A DNA stretch of 64,000 bases, taken from positions 2,057,001 through 2,121,000 of the forward strand of contig NZ_CP020104.1 in the NCBI RefSeq assembly GCF_002056795.1. The letters are read 5' to 3'. Positions 1-8,896 of the stretch are shown here, in pieces. Both the position numbers and the translations under genes were made by a program. Below the pieces are notes generated by a model. That model worked only from the letters and a program-made list of their open reading frames with translations. It had not been told where the DNA came from and did not search any database. The stretch comes from Spirosoma aerolatum. Its GTDB lineage: Bacteria > Bacteroidota > Bacteroidia > Cytophagales > Spirosomataceae. The number at the start of each line of letters is the position of its first letter. The first letter of the stretch is position 1.

Positions 1-213
1 AAACTCCTGGGTCGTATCATCTTTAGCCAACAAAAAAACGTGCTGTTTATCATTGACCTGACTTTTCAGTGATTCCAGACTGTACATCATGTCGAGCATG
101 TAGCTAATCTGATTAGGGGATAGAATCTCCCCAAATGTATTGGGCCAGGTTCGGTGAGCAATATCCTGAATAGTAGGTAAGTCGTGTTCGGTGGCTTGGG
201 TAATGGTAATCAT
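1..213 (-). CDS. GNAT family N-acetyltransferase (partial, C-terminus outside window)
   Basis: The first 71 codons of a gene read leftward off the window edge, starting at the ATG at 213. The protein opens MITITQATEHDLPTIQDIAH, the typical beta1-alpha1 start of GNAT acetyltransferases. It continues with RTWPNTFGEILS and a stretch ending VFLLAKDD that would be the second and third strands. The acetyl-CoA loop would lie outside the window. The substrate cannot be told. The next gene upstream on the same strand begins 21 bp away, so cotranscription is plausible. The N-terminal pattern is fairly specific, but the family call rests on a fragment. Confidence 0.6.
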   Translation of the reverse strand, partial: MITITQATEHDLPTIQDIAHRTWPNTFGEILSPNQISYMLDMMYSLESLKSQVNDKQHVFLLAKDDTTQEF

Positions 214-234
214 AAAGGAGGTTGCAGCCTTGGC

Positions 235-906
235 TCAGGCTGATTTTTTCATGAGTAGCTGTAAGGTGTCCAGATTGACTTTCTTATCAAAAATAGCCTG
301 AACCGGAATTTGGAAGCCGGGTATGGTAAGGGCGTTTAGTGTATCGTTGATGTACAACGTAGCTACGGAAGCAAAAGCCATTGTCGCTTCGTCCAGTTGG
401 TATTGCTCGACCGATTTCCGAACGGGATCAATTATCCAATATTCCCCAACGCCGTGTGCGGCATAATCTTCGAACTTAATTCCCCGGTCGCGCCCAGTTG
501 TACTTTTTGAGAGAATCTCAACGATCAGATCAGGTGCTGGGTGCTCCATCTGGTCGTCCTGAAATGAGCTGGCTGTTTCCTGATTCCAATAGCAGATATC
601 TAGTTCATAATCATTACGTGTCAGACCGACGAGGGCCTTTTCAGAATCGACTACGCCCAGGTCATTAAGTAAAACGTAGTTTTGCAAGAGATTTTCCAGA
701 TACTTAGAAGCGTCCAGATGCCTCCGTTTAACGGGTGAGGGCATGATGACTTCACCGTTGATAAATTCGGCTTTGATATCGTCACGAAGCCATTCCCGGA
801 ACGCTTTACGGCGCTGTGCTTCATCGGCCAAAATAACCTGCGCCCGTTCGATAACCAGTTTGGCATCGGGGGCTTCTAACAGATCGTTAACACAGGTTGA
901 GAGCAT
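235..906 (-). CDS. Uma2 family (DUF820) putative endonuclease
   Basis: This 223-residue protein has the full Uma2/DUF820 pattern of a PD-(D/E)xK nuclease-like fold: an acidic AEFINGEV segment (residues 46-53), ELDICYW with Asp103, PDLIVEIL with Asp126 and Glu130, then RDRGIKFEDYAAHGVGEYW with Lys144. These are the conserved candidate catalytic positions. The family is abundant in cyanobacteria and Cytophagales and its biological role is poorly known. The N-terminal 40 residues, predicted helical, precede the domain. It lies between two acetyltransferase genes on the same strand. No partner gene is obvious. Confidence 0.8.
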   Translation of the reverse strand: MLSTCVNDLLEAPDAKLVIERAQVILADEAQRRKAFREWLRDDIKAEFINGEVIMPSPVKRRHLDASKYLENLLQNYVLLNDLGVVDSEKALVGLTRNDYELDICYWNQETASSFQDDQMEHPAPDLIVEILSKSTTGRDRGIKFEDYAAHGVGEYWIIDPVRKSVEQYQLDEATMAFASVATLYINDTLNALTIPGFQIPVQAIFDKKVNLDTLQLLMKKSA

Positions 907-974
907 TTAGTGTATAGCTTATGGAGTGATGAAGTTACGAAAGAATACAATTAGTAGCGTAACGCTCGGTACAG

Positions 975-1493
975 TTAAGGGACAAAGCCCGGTTTGGTCC
1001 AGGCCATGAGCAGGCTGTCTTCGTAGGAGCCGTCCTGATTTCGGGTTTTGTGTTTCATCCGGCCTTCCAGCTCAAAACCCAGACGTTGATACAGGCCAAT
1101 CGATTTCTGGTTTGAGGATCTGGATTCGAGTTCGACCCGGCTTACTTCGGGGAATAGTTGCTGAACGTTATCAAGGAAGGCCTGAAACAGCTTTTTACCG
1201 ATACCTTTACCCTGATAAGCTGGATGAACGGCAATAGTTAAACCCGTCAGAATGTGGTCGAAAATACGCAACCCGTATTTGGATGCATGGATTTCGGCAA
1301 TAACTGCCTCCGAATCAATTATGGCAACCAGCATAAGACCCTGCCGAGCAGTTGTCTGAATAAGCGTTTCGATATAGGCTTCCGTAATTTCCGGTTCGGT
1401 GCGGGCAATGCCCTGGCTTATCCGGGCTACTTCCCGGTGGAGTTGGAGGATGGCATCTTTGTCAATAGTTGTTGCCTTTCGAATACAAACCAT
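975..1493 (-). CDS. GNAT family N-acetyltransferase
   Basis: This 172-residue protein transfers an acetyl group from acetyl-CoA to an unidentified amine. The N-terminus (MVCIRKATTIDKDAILQLHR) is the usual first strand and helix. Strand 4 reads LTGLTIAVHPAYQ, followed by the acetyl-CoA pyrophosphate loop QGKGIGKKL (residues 94-102), and later by NQKSIGLYQRLGFELEGRMK, the conserved motif B of GNATs. The C-terminal region resembles RimI/YhbS-like enzymes. The gene is on the same strand as the Uma2 gene, with a 68-bp gap. The substrate is unknown. Confidence 0.8.
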   Translation of the reverse strand: MVCIRKATTIDKDAILQLHREVARISQGIARTEPEITEAYIETLIQTTARQGLMLVAIIDSEAVIAEIHASKYGLRIFDHILTGLTIAVHPAYQGKGIGKKLFQAFLDNVQQLFPEVSRVELESRSSNQKSIGLYQRLGFELEGRMKHKTRNQDGSYEDSLLMAWTKPGFVP

Positions 1494-1617
1494 AGGGATA
1501 AACGAATTGGTCGGCCTTCTGTATCAAAAATGGCCGACCAATTAATTAGTTTTTATACTTGCTGTAGTGCGGATAGCTCCCCATTTTTTATTAGAAGCTA
1601 TTTGAGTTAGTTGCTAC

Positions 1618-1857
1618 CTAACTAATCGATTGACTATCTAAATACAGCGTATCAGGGTCTAAATCAAGGTCATTGGGCCAAACTATACTACCATTAAACG
1701 CGCGGATTCCGTTGAACACAGATGTATCCCGTAATTCTTGAAAAATGCCGATAGACAAATAGGGCTTTACGTCAAATAGTTTTCGTTCCTGATTCGTAAA
1801 TAGTAACTCAAGGCGATAATCCTCGAGCGGTTTTACGCCTATAACGCGCGGATTCAT
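1618..1857 (-). CDS. DUF2442 domain-containing protein
   Basis: A 79-residue protein begins MNPRVIGVKPLEDYRLELLF and continues with KLFDVKPYLSIGIFQELRD and a VWPNDLDLDPDTLY segment, the signature of DUF2442. The ATG at 1857 was chosen; a TTG two codons upstream (1863) would nearly abut the preceding gene. DUF2442 genes commonly sit next to DUF4160 genes, as here, in a small two-gene cassette that resembles toxin-antitoxin pairs in size and arrangement. No activity is established. Its DUF4160 partner carries a stop codon. Confidence 0.75.
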   Translation of the reverse strand: MNPRVIGVKPLEDYRLELLFTNQERKLFDVKPYLSIGIFQELRDTSVFNGIRAFNGSIVWPNDLDLDPDTLYLDSQSIS

Positions 1858-1864
1858 AACCAAT

Positions 1865-2134
1865 TTATTTTAGAGGATCAATTGGGAATACCTTTTGACC
1901 ATTGATGGCAAGTTGCCAGTCGGCCATTAGGCTTTCTCGATGAATTTCAATCCAGGCTTCAACCAGTTTGATTTTACCTTTTGGCTACTTTCCTTCTAAC
2001 AACTCGCCACTTTCAATCGTGAAAACAGCTTCCATTTCACCATAACGAACATGAATATGAGGTGTAAAGTGCTGTTTATTGTCGAAATAATACAGGCTGA
2101 CAATTAGCCCGTAAAACATAGATATAACTGGCAT
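1865..2134 (-). pseudogene. DUF4160 domain protein interrupted by an amber codon
   Basis: Reading leftward from the ATG at 2134 gives MPVISMFYGLIVSLYYFDNK, then HFTPHIHVRYGEMEAVFTI and GELLEGK, the typical DUF4160 N-terminus. Codon 50 (1987-1985) is TAG. The same frame resumes without a shift as PKGKIKLVEAWIEIHRESLM and ADWQLAINGQKVFPIDPL, the typical C-terminus, and ends in TAA at 1867-1865. Total length is 90 codons. Everything except the stop is conserved, so the break is recent, a sequencing error, or suppressed. It is followed almost directly by the DUF2442 gene. Confidence 0.7.
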
Positions 2135-2163
2135 AGTCCATTAGTACATAAGTCACAAGGCTC

Positions 2164-3501
2164 TTACACCGCATCGGATAAACTCGTAAACGTAAACTCC
2201 CGAATCTTCATCGGTGGAATGAGGTAGTTCTGGTCCGTTTCAGTGCTGACGACGCGCTCCGGTTTACCCAACGACTCCAGGTTATTCAGCATGATGATCG
2301 GACTTTCATTGAACCGGAAGTTTTTGATCGGGTGTTTGATCTTGCCATTTTCAATGTAGAATGTCCCGTCACGTGTGAGGCCGGTGAGCAGAATGGTTTG
2401 CGGATCGACGGTGCGGATATACCAGAGCTTCGTAACCAGAATACCTCGCTGCGTGCTTTTGATCATCTCTTCCAGCGACGCATTGCCCCCCATCATAATT
2501 AGATTGCCGGGGAAAGGAATTGCCTTTTTACCCGTTTTTTGCGCCCAATAACGCGAATAGGCCAGATTTTTCACCACGCCTTTCTCAATCCACATGGTTT
2601 TTTCCTGAGGGCGTCCATCGCCCGACCAGGGGGAAGCTGGTAACTCAGAATTGGTGGGGTCGGAGTAAATCGTAACGCGCTCGTCCACAATCTTGTCGCC
2701 CAATCGGGATTTGCCACCTGCTTTGCTGAAATATGACCGCCCTTCATCGGCCGAGCGGGCATCCAGGTTGAAGTAGATGTTTTCGAGCAAAACGGCAGCG
2801 GCTGTCGGTTCCAGAATAACCGTGTATTTGCCCGGTTCGATGGCCCGTGCTTCGGCAGAACCCTGTCCTTTCTGGATGGCTATTTTAGTGGCGGCTTCGG
2901 TATCTAGTTTATTGAAATCGCTATAACCCCGCGCTACGTAGCCAGAGCCTTTGCCATCTTCGGTACGAACGGTCAGCGAAAAATTGACATTCGTACTGGG
3001 GTAATAGGCAAACAGCCCCTTCGAGTTCATCATGGCTGAGTATCCATATTGATCCTGCAAAAAACCAGCGGCTACCAGCTTTTGGTCACGAGCCAGTTTC
3101 AGGCTTTTGGCTACTGCGTCGGCTCGCGTATCTGGGGTGATTTTAGCGGTTGAGTCGAAGAAACCGTTCGACTTGATGTATTGTTGCGGGCCCAGAACGC
3201 TCACATATTCAGGGTTTTCGGGCGCTAATCGGGCTAGTTCTTCCGACCGGCGAACTACTTTTTCGAGTGAAGCATCGTCGAATTCATCAATGGTCGCTAC
3301 ACCCACTTTTTTGCCAAAAGCGGATTGAACGGCCAAATTTTTATTAATTAGCGAGCCGCTGGTCGACACTTCGTTACGGGCATAGCGCAGGTTACCACGC
3401 TCTTCGCCCAGCAGATTGACCTCGCATTCATCTGCTTTGGAGTAACTTAAAACTTTAGTCAGCAGAGCTTTTGCCTCTGCTTCAGTTAAGATGATAGCCA
3501 T
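2164..3501 (-). CDS. TldE/PmbA-family protein, pair D
   Basis: This 445-residue protein is the non-catalytic TldE (PmbA) type partner of the TldD metallopeptidase encoded just upstream. Family features are the N-terminal helix with YSKADECEVNL, ARLAPENPEYV, the central VRTEDGKGSGYVARGYSDF segment and the block LEPGKYTVILEPTAAAVLL. As in known TldE proteins there is no HEXXXH motif at that point. The end FTFTSLSDAV is shared with the other three copies. There is no signal peptide. In characterised systems TldD/TldE heterodimers degrade unstructured peptides. It follows its tldD gene after 105 bp containing a long palindrome. Confidence 0.85.
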   Translation of the reverse strand: MAIILTEAEAKALLTKVLSYSKADECEVNLLGEERGNLRYARNEVSTSGSLINKNLAVQSAFGKKVGVATIDEFDDASLEKVVRRSEELARLAPENPEYVSVLGPQQYIKSNGFFDSTAKITPDTRADAVAKSLKLARDQKLVAAGFLQDQYGYSAMMNSKGLFAYYPSTNVNFSLTVRTEDGKGSGYVARGYSDFNKLDTEAATKIAIQKGQGSAEARAIEPGKYTVILEPTAAAVLLENIYFNLDARSADEGRSYFSKAGGKSRLGDKIVDERVTIYSDPTNSELPASPWSGDGRPQEKTMWIEKGVVKNLAYSRYWAQKTGKKAIPFPGNLIMMGGNASLEEMIKSTQRGILVTKLWYIRTVDPQTILLTGLTRDGTFYIENGKIKHPIKNFRFNESPIIMLNNLESLGKPERVVSTETDQNYLIPPMKIREFTFTSLSDAV

Positions 3502-3518
3502 GTTTTTAGGTAGGAGCG

Positions 3519-3601
3519 AGGAGTTAGGAGCGAGTAGTGAGAATGCTGACGCATACTTTTTTGGCTTGCGCCAGCATTCTCACTACTCGCTACTAACTCC
3601 T
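3519..3601. repeat. Intergenic palindrome, AGGAG-type, copy 1
   Basis: A 35-nt left arm (3519-3553) pairs with a 35-nt right arm (3567-3601) with only two mismatches across a 13-nt loop. Both arms contain the submotifs GAGCGAGTAGTGAGAATGCT and TG(A/C)CGCA. It fills most of the gap between the tldD and pmbA genes of pair D, so it would be transcribed within the message. Related palindromes lie at 10258, 13466 and 55213. Confidence 0.85.
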
Positions 3602-3606
3602 GTTTT

Positions 3607-5247
3607 TTAAATTTTCCGGGCTGTATTGATCACATTGACGCCATTGAAGCGGGCAGTTGAACTACCGTGCGAAACGGCGCTTGATTGGGGAGGCTGGCCT
3701 TTACCGTCGAAGAAGGAGCCGCCTAGCCGATAATCTTTCTCATCGCAAACTGCTACACAGGAGTTCCAGAATTCCTGCGTGTTCGACTGATAGGCAACGT
3801 CTTTCAGCATGCCCGCAATTTGCCCGTCTTTGATTTCGTAGAAGAGTTGTCCGCCAAACTGGAAGTTATAGCGCTGCTGATCAATGGAGAACGAACCATC
3901 GCCGATGATGTAAATGCCTTTTTTAACATCTTTGATCATCTCCTGAACCGATAAGGGGGTTTTGCCTGCCGCCAGCGATACGTTGGCCATTCGCTGGAAT
4001 TGCACTGAACTCCAGCTATCCGCATAACAACAGCCCTGCGATTCTTTCTCACCAATGATATGTACCTGATCCCGAATGGCCTGGTAATTGACCAGCGTCC
4101 CATCTTTCACTAAGTCCCATTTTTTAGTTTGTACCCCTTCGTCGTCATAACCAACGGCTCCCAGCGAACCCACCTGTGTTTTATCGGCAAAGAAGTTGAC
4201 TTGCTTGCTGCCGTAGTTGAAGTTCTTCGACTGCCACTTGTCGAGCGTTGCAAAGCTGGTTCCGGCGAAGTTGGCTTCGTAGCCCAGCACGCGGTCGAGT
4301 TCGAGGGGGTGACCGACGGACTCGTGGATAGTCAGCCATAGGTGCGAGGGGTCGAGTACCAGATCGTATTTACCCGCTTCGACTGATTTGGCGGTATGTT
4401 TGGCTTTGGCCTGTTTGGCAGCGGCAATGACATCTTCGAGCATGTCGTAGCCTTTGTTGTAGCGGGTGGTGATTCCCGAAACTTTATCGGCCGGATTGGC
4501 TTGAAGGTATTCGTACCCCATGCCGACAGGGGCGCTTAAGGCATTGCGAGTTTCAAATTTGCCCGTTTTGGCATCAATCGAAGTGACATCAAAAATAGGC
4601 CAGATGCGGTGTATGTCCTGGTCGGCATAGGTACCATCGGTGGAGGCAAAATACTTTTGCTCGTTTACCATAAACAACACCGAGTTCACAAAGTTGGCCC
4701 CGTTCTTCATAGCCGCGCTGTTGACCTCCATCAGCAAATCGACTTTTTCTTTGATGGGTACTTCAAACGCGTTCTTTTGAATGGGTACTTTCCAGGTTAC
4801 CTCGCCATAGCCTTTCTGAGGAGCTAGCTGAACGGGCTGTTTCATCAGCTTGGCATTCGCTTTCGCAATGGCAACGGCTTTTTCGGCTGCTTTAGCCGTA
4901 TCCTCCTCACTTTTGGCATCGACTATGGCGGCAAAGCCCCAGCAACCATCCGCAATGACCCGAACGCCTACTCCATACGATTCAGTGTTGACAATATTCT
5001 GAACTTTGTCTTCGCGGGTAACGACAAATTGATTCAGGTAGCGACCAATCCGAACATCGGTGTATGAAGCCCCTTTACTTTTGGCGGCATTCATGGCGGC
5101 ATCGGCCAGCCGTTTTTTAGTGCCAACATCCAGGCCGGGTTCCAGTAGTATTTCGGGGCTGACTGGCCGGGAAAAGGCAGGTAGTGTAGGCAGCAGGATT
5201 CCAGCGGCTCCCATGCCCAGCAGTTGGTTGAAATCTCGACGATTCAA
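3607..5247 (-). CDS. TldD-family metallopeptidase with Tat signal, pair D
   Basis: This 546-residue TldD-type zinc peptidase has a twin-arginine signal at residues 1-27 (MNRRDFNQLLGMGAAGILLP, ending PAFSRP), so export in folded form is predicted. The domain includes VRIGRYLNQFVVTRE, SYGVGVRV and the zinc/catalytic motif HESVGH (308-313). Near the C-terminus, where E. coli TldD as I recall it has a Cys in a CGK motif as third zinc ligand, the sequence reads DGKGQP with Asp514. E. coli TldD is shorter (about 480 residues) and cytoplasmic. It is cotranscribed with the TldE-type gene downstream. It closely resembles the TldD of pair B. Confidence 0.88.
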   Translation of the reverse strand: MNRRDFNQLLGMGAAGILLPTLPAFSRPVSPEILLEPGLDVGTKKRLADAAMNAAKSKGASYTDVRIGRYLNQFVVTREDKVQNIVNTESYGVGVRVIADGCWGFAAIVDAKSEEDTAKAAEKAVAIAKANAKLMKQPVQLAPQKGYGEVTWKVPIQKNAFEVPIKEKVDLLMEVNSAAMKNGANFVNSVLFMVNEQKYFASTDGTYADQDIHRIWPIFDVTSIDAKTGKFETRNALSAPVGMGYEYLQANPADKVSGITTRYNKGYDMLEDVIAAAKQAKAKHTAKSVEAGKYDLVLDPSHLWLTIHESVGHPLELDRVLGYEANFAGTSFATLDKWQSKNFNYGSKQVNFFADKTQVGSLGAVGYDDEGVQTKKWDLVKDGTLVNYQAIRDQVHIIGEKESQGCCYADSWSSVQFQRMANVSLAAGKTPLSVQEMIKDVKKGIYIIGDGSFSIDQQRYNFQFGGQLFYEIKDGQIAGMLKDVAYQSNTQEFWNSCVAVCDEKDYRLGGSFFDGKGQPPQSSAVSHGSSTARFNGVNVINTARKI

Positions 5248-5453
5248 GGTTTGTTTCTCCTATGTTATTGAATGAAATGAAGTGTAGTTAAAACTATGCC
5301 AAGTTACAGATGGAACGCTAAAATTTGGAATTTTAGCATAGTTACTACGCCGATTGCCAATGTTTGTTGGCTTTTCGCGAATAAAGACCAAATCGGGAAA
5401 AGAAGCCTGGGTTAATTATTTGGGTGGTAAATGAGCTATTTGAACGGCTACTA

Positions 5454-5489
5454 AAAAAGGGAGCTGTGCACAAGTACAGCTCCCTTTTT
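5454..5489 (-). terminator. Rho-independent terminator after pair C
   Basis: Stem AAAAAGGGAGCTGT (5454-5467) pairs with ACAGCTCCCTTTTT (5476-5489) around an 8-nt loop, and on the minus strand it ends in a T run. It lies just past the stop of the pair C pmbA gene (5513), so transcription of pair C probably ends before pair D. Confidence 0.75.
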
Positions 5490-5512
5490 GAATAGATAAA
5501 ACGGATATTTCC

Positions 5513-6877
5513 TTAAATCGCGTCGGAAAGGCTGGTGAATGTAAAATCGCGGGCTTTTACTGGAGGAATCAGATTGCCATTTACTCGCATAGGGGTTCCC
5601 AGTGCTTCGACGTTGTTGAGCACAATAACAGCACTTTCGTTGAAGCGGAAGTTTTTGACCGGAAATTTGATCTGCCCATTTTCAATGTAAAACGTACCAT
5701 CGCGGGTCAGGCCCGTTTGAAGTAACGTTTTGGGGTCTACCATACGAACGTACCAGAGCCGAGTGACCAGAATACCTTTGTCGGTGCTTTTGATCAGGTC
5801 GGCCAGCGATTGGGTGCCGCCTGCCATGATAAAGCCGGTAGGGGGCGGCACCGCCTTAACGCCTTTCTGAGACGCCCAGAAGCGTGAATAACTCATGTTT
5901 TTAACCACTCCATTCTCAAACCAGGTTAGCTTCTCCTGTGGGCGCCCGTCGCCTACGACACCTCCACCCAGAAAGGAGCCGGTACGGTTTCGGCCTTCAC
6001 TGGCAAACGGTTCGCTGGGGGCTTCTGGGTTCATAGGGTCGGAGTAGATAGTTATGCGCTCATCGATAAGCTTTTCGCCCAGGCGCGTGCCTCCTCCTTT
6101 TCGGCTTAAAAAGCTTCGTCCTTCGTCGGCCAGACGGGCATCCATTCCTGACATCATGCTTTGCAGAAGCGTCCCCATAGCGGTCGGCTCCAGAATAACC
6201 GTGTATTTGCCGGGTTCTAAGGTACGGGCGTTGGTGGAAGCCATCGCCTTTTGCATGGCAATGCCTGTTACGGCACGCGTTTTCAGTTTGGTTATATCGT
6301 TGAAGTCGCGGGTTACGTAGCCGGAGCCGGTCCCATCGACCGTTCGAACCGTAACCGAGAAATCAACGGAAGTGGCTTTGTTGTATCCAAATAGCCCTTT
6401 GCTGTTGGCAATGGCTGAAAAACCGGTTGTATCCTGTAAGAAACCGGCAGCACTAAGATTCTTCTGCTCACAGGCATCTACGCTATCGAAGGCAACCTGT
6501 GCCCGAGCTTCTGCATCCATTTTGGCCGTAGTGTCGGCGTACATCGGCGTTTCGAGGTAGGTCTGTGGCCCAATCATGGGCATATACTCCGGGTTTTCGG
6601 GCGCCAGTCGGGCAATTTCCTCAGCCCGTCGAACGGTTCGTTCAATGGCTTTGTCGTTGAATTCGTTGACCGTTGCCGAACCCATTCGCTTGCCAATTCC
6701 GGCCGTAATGAGCAGCGACATATTATCCGCTTCACCCCCAGACGAAACGCTGTTGAGCGCATAGCGGATATTGCTGGTCCGCCCCCCGCTCAGGCTAACG
6801 CTCATTTCATCGGCTTTGGAAAACGTCAATACCTTTTCCAGAATTTTCTTTGCTTCTTCCTGCGATATGATGGCCAT
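5513..6877 (-). CDS. TldE/PmbA-family protein, pair C
   Basis: This 454-residue TldE-type protein has the same architecture as the other three copies: KADEMSVSLSGGRTSNIRYA near the start, ARLAPENPEYMPMIGPQTYL, LEPGKYTVILEPTAMGTLL in the middle, and the ending FTFTSLSDAI. It lacks HEXXXH and any signal peptide. It is longer than copies A and D because of an insertion before the GDGRPQEK motif, reading ASEGRNRTGSFLGGGVVGDG, at the place where copy B has a glycine-rich loop. The gene starts 33 bp after the end of its tldD gene, the tightest spacing of the four pairs, and is followed by a terminator. Confidence 0.85.
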   Translation of the reverse strand: MAIISQEEAKKILEKVLTFSKADEMSVSLSGGRTSNIRYALNSVSSGGEADNMSLLITAGIGKRMGSATVNEFNDKAIERTVRRAEEIARLAPENPEYMPMIGPQTYLETPMYADTTAKMDAEARAQVAFDSVDACEQKNLSAAGFLQDTTGFSAIANSKGLFGYNKATSVDFSVTVRTVDGTGSGYVTRDFNDITKLKTRAVTGIAMQKAMASTNARTLEPGKYTVILEPTAMGTLLQSMMSGMDARLADEGRSFLSRKGGGTRLGEKLIDERITIYSDPMNPEAPSEPFASEGRNRTGSFLGGGVVGDGRPQEKLTWFENGVVKNMSYSRFWASQKGVKAVPPPTGFIMAGGTQSLADLIKSTDKGILVTRLWYVRMVDPKTLLQTGLTRDGTFYIENGQIKFPVKNFRFNESAVIVLNNVEALGTPMRVNGNLIPPVKARDFTFTSLSDAI

Positions 6878-6910
6878 GTCTTTGGATAGTAGTGAGGAGC
6901 GAGGAGTTAG

Positions 6911-8551
6911 TTATATTTTCCGTCCGGTATTGAGTACGTTGACGCCGTTGAAACGGGCGGTCGAACTGCCATGCGAGACTGAATTGATCTGAGCGGGTTG
7001 ACCCTTGCCGTCGAAAAACGTGCCTCCCATCCGATAGTCGCGTTCGTCACACACTTTTACGCACGAATTCCAGAATTCCTGGGTGTTGGACTGATAGGCT
7101 ACATCACGAAGCATCCCGACAATCTGACCGTCCTTGATTTCATAGAAGAGTTGCCCGCCAAACTGGAAATTGTAGCGTTGCTGATCGATGGAGTAGGAGC
7201 CATCGCCGATAATGTAAATGCCTTTCTTTACATCCCGGATCATTTCATCGACCGTGAGTCGTTCTTTGCCCGGTGCCAGCGATACATTGGCCATGCGCTG
7301 GAACTGTACGGTACTCCAGCTGTCGGCATAACAGCAACCCTGCGACTCGGCTTCTCCCAGCATGTGTACCTGGTCGCGAATGGCCTGATAGTTGACCAGG
7401 ATACCGTCTTTTATCAGGTCCCATCGTTTGGTTTTTACCCCTTCGTCGTCCCAGCCTACATCGCCCAGCGAACCGGGCTGGGTTTTGTCGGCAAAGAAGT
7501 TGACCACATTGCTGCCGTAGTTGAATTTCTTCGATTGCCATTTGTCGATGGTAGCAAACGATGTACCGGCCAGATTGGCTTCGTAGCCCAGCACCCGGTC
7601 CAACTCCGTAGCATGGCCTACCGATTCGTGGATGGTTAGATAAGTGTGCGATGGGTCAAGAACCAAATCGTACTTGCCCGCTTCGACCGACTTGGCTTTT
7701 AGTTTCAGGCGGGCTTGTTTGGCAGCGGCTTCGGCGTCTTCGAGCATATCATACCCCTGTTTGTAACGTGTGGTTACACCCGTCAGTTTGTCGGCCGGAT
7801 TTGTTTGTAGATAGTCGTAACTACGACCCATGGGTGCGCTGAGGGAGTCGCGGGTAGCCATCAGGCCGCTCGCCTTGTCCACGGCAGTAACGGTGAAATT
7901 AGGCCATATCCGGTGCACATCCTGATCGATATAGGACCCATCCGTCGAGGCAAAATACTTCTGTTCATTGATCATGAACAGGGTATTGTTGACGAAGTTG
8001 GCCCCGTTTTGAAGCGCAATACCGTTGGCTGTCAGTAGTAGATCGACTTTTTCCTTGACGGGTACTTCAAACGAATGCTTTTCGACCTTGGTCTTCCAGC
8101 TTACTTCGCCAAATCCTTTTTGTGGGGCCAGTTGAACGGGTTTCTTGATCAATCGGGCGTGCGCTTTGGCAAACAGAACAGCTTTTTCGGCTGTGCGGGC
8201 CACATCTTCTTCGCTTTGGGTGTCGCCAATGGCTGCAAACCCCCAGCAGCCATTGGCAATTACCCGGACACCAACACCAAACGACTCGGTGTTGATAATG
8301 TTCTGTACCCGGTTTTCGCGGGTCATGATATATTGATTCAGGTAGCGGCCAATGCGTACATCGGCATAGGTAGCGCCTTTGGCGGTAGCTGCATTTAAGG
8401 CGGCATCGGCCAGTCGCTTTTTGACCAGTATATCCAGACCGGGTTCCAGTAATTCTTCGGCACTAACGGTACGGGCCAGGGCGGGCATTTTGGGTAGCAG
8501 TAACCCGGCTGCTCCCAGGCCAAGTGTCTGGGTAAAGTCTCGACGATTCAA
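6911..8551 (-). CDS. TldD-family metallopeptidase with Tat signal, pair C
   Basis: A 546-residue TldD-type zinc peptidase. The twin-arginine signal reads MNRRDFTQTLGLGAAGLLLP and ends PALART. The catalytic HESVGH lies in TIHESVGHATELDRVLGYEA (about 308-313), with Ala-Thr after the motif where copies B and D have Pro-Leu. The C-terminal zinc-ligand region reads MGGTFFDGKGQPAQ, again Asp instead of the usual Cys. A shorter fragment of the AGGAG repeat (AGTGAGGAGCGAGGAGTTAG, near 6888-6909) lies between it and its pmbA partner. The 345-bp upstream gap presumably holds its promoter. Confidence 0.88.
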   Translation of the reverse strand: MNRRDFTQTLGLGAAGLLLPKMPALARTVSAEELLEPGLDILVKKRLADAALNAATAKGATYADVRIGRYLNQYIMTRENRVQNIINTESFGVGVRVIANGCWGFAAIGDTQSEEDVARTAEKAVLFAKAHARLIKKPVQLAPQKGFGEVSWKTKVEKHSFEVPVKEKVDLLLTANGIALQNGANFVNNTLFMINEQKYFASTDGSYIDQDVHRIWPNFTVTAVDKASGLMATRDSLSAPMGRSYDYLQTNPADKLTGVTTRYKQGYDMLEDAEAAAKQARLKLKAKSVEAGKYDLVLDPSHTYLTIHESVGHATELDRVLGYEANLAGTSFATIDKWQSKKFNYGSNVVNFFADKTQPGSLGDVGWDDEGVKTKRWDLIKDGILVNYQAIRDQVHMLGEAESQGCCYADSWSTVQFQRMANVSLAPGKERLTVDEMIRDVKKGIYIIGDGSYSIDQQRYNFQFGGQLFYEIKDGQIVGMLRDVAYQSNTQEFWNSCVKVCDERDYRMGGTFFDGKGQPAQINSVSHGSSTARFNGVNVLNTGRKI

Positions 8552-8896
8552 ATTGTATTCCTCCTATTGATTGAGTGAGATGAAGCAGACAGTTCGGGAA
8601 GGTGTGAGAAGCGGTAATCTCTAATCGGCGAGGTTATCATCACAACCACATCTGAAAGTTGAAGAATATCAACTTGATAATCAAATATATTTTGGAAAAT
8701 AATTTTAATATTAATAAAAATTAAAGAATAATTATTTGAAATATTGATAAATATAGAAATAAAAAATTGAGTTGCCTCGGTTGCGCTATTGGAATAGCTG
8801 TGAATGACTCCAGGAATCAGGTAAAGTGGCTATGCGCATAAAAAAAGCCATCAGCCCAAGGGCTAATGGCTTTTAAATCAGATCGAATGAATCGGA
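8552..8896. other. 345-bp AT-rich gap between pairs B and C
   Basis: No gene is visible. The stretch from about 8670 to 8770 is very AT-rich. On the minus strand 8682-8689 reads TATATTTG, matching the Bacteroidota -7 consensus TAnnTTTG about 130 bp before the pair C tldD start, but no TTG lies at the right distance upstream. A terminator for pair B lies at 8843-8874. Confidence 0.4.
8843..8874 (-). terminator. Rho-independent terminator after pair B
   Basis: Stem AAAAGCCATCAGCCC (8843-8857) pairs with GGGCTAATGGCTTTT (8860-8874) with one mismatch and a 2-nt loop. It ends in a T run on the minus strand, about 20 bp past the stop of the pair B pmbA gene. Confidence 0.8.

Noticed and set aside
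1254..1610. A 118-codon plus-strand frame over the second GNAT gene
   Set aside because: Antisense to a clear acetyltransferase; no domain or signal recognised.
6998..7639. A 213-codon reading frame on the plus strand across the pair C tldD gene
   Set aside because: It lies wholly antisense to a clear TldD gene, has no recognisable domain, and similar antisense frames occur over the other TldD genes because of shared codon bias.
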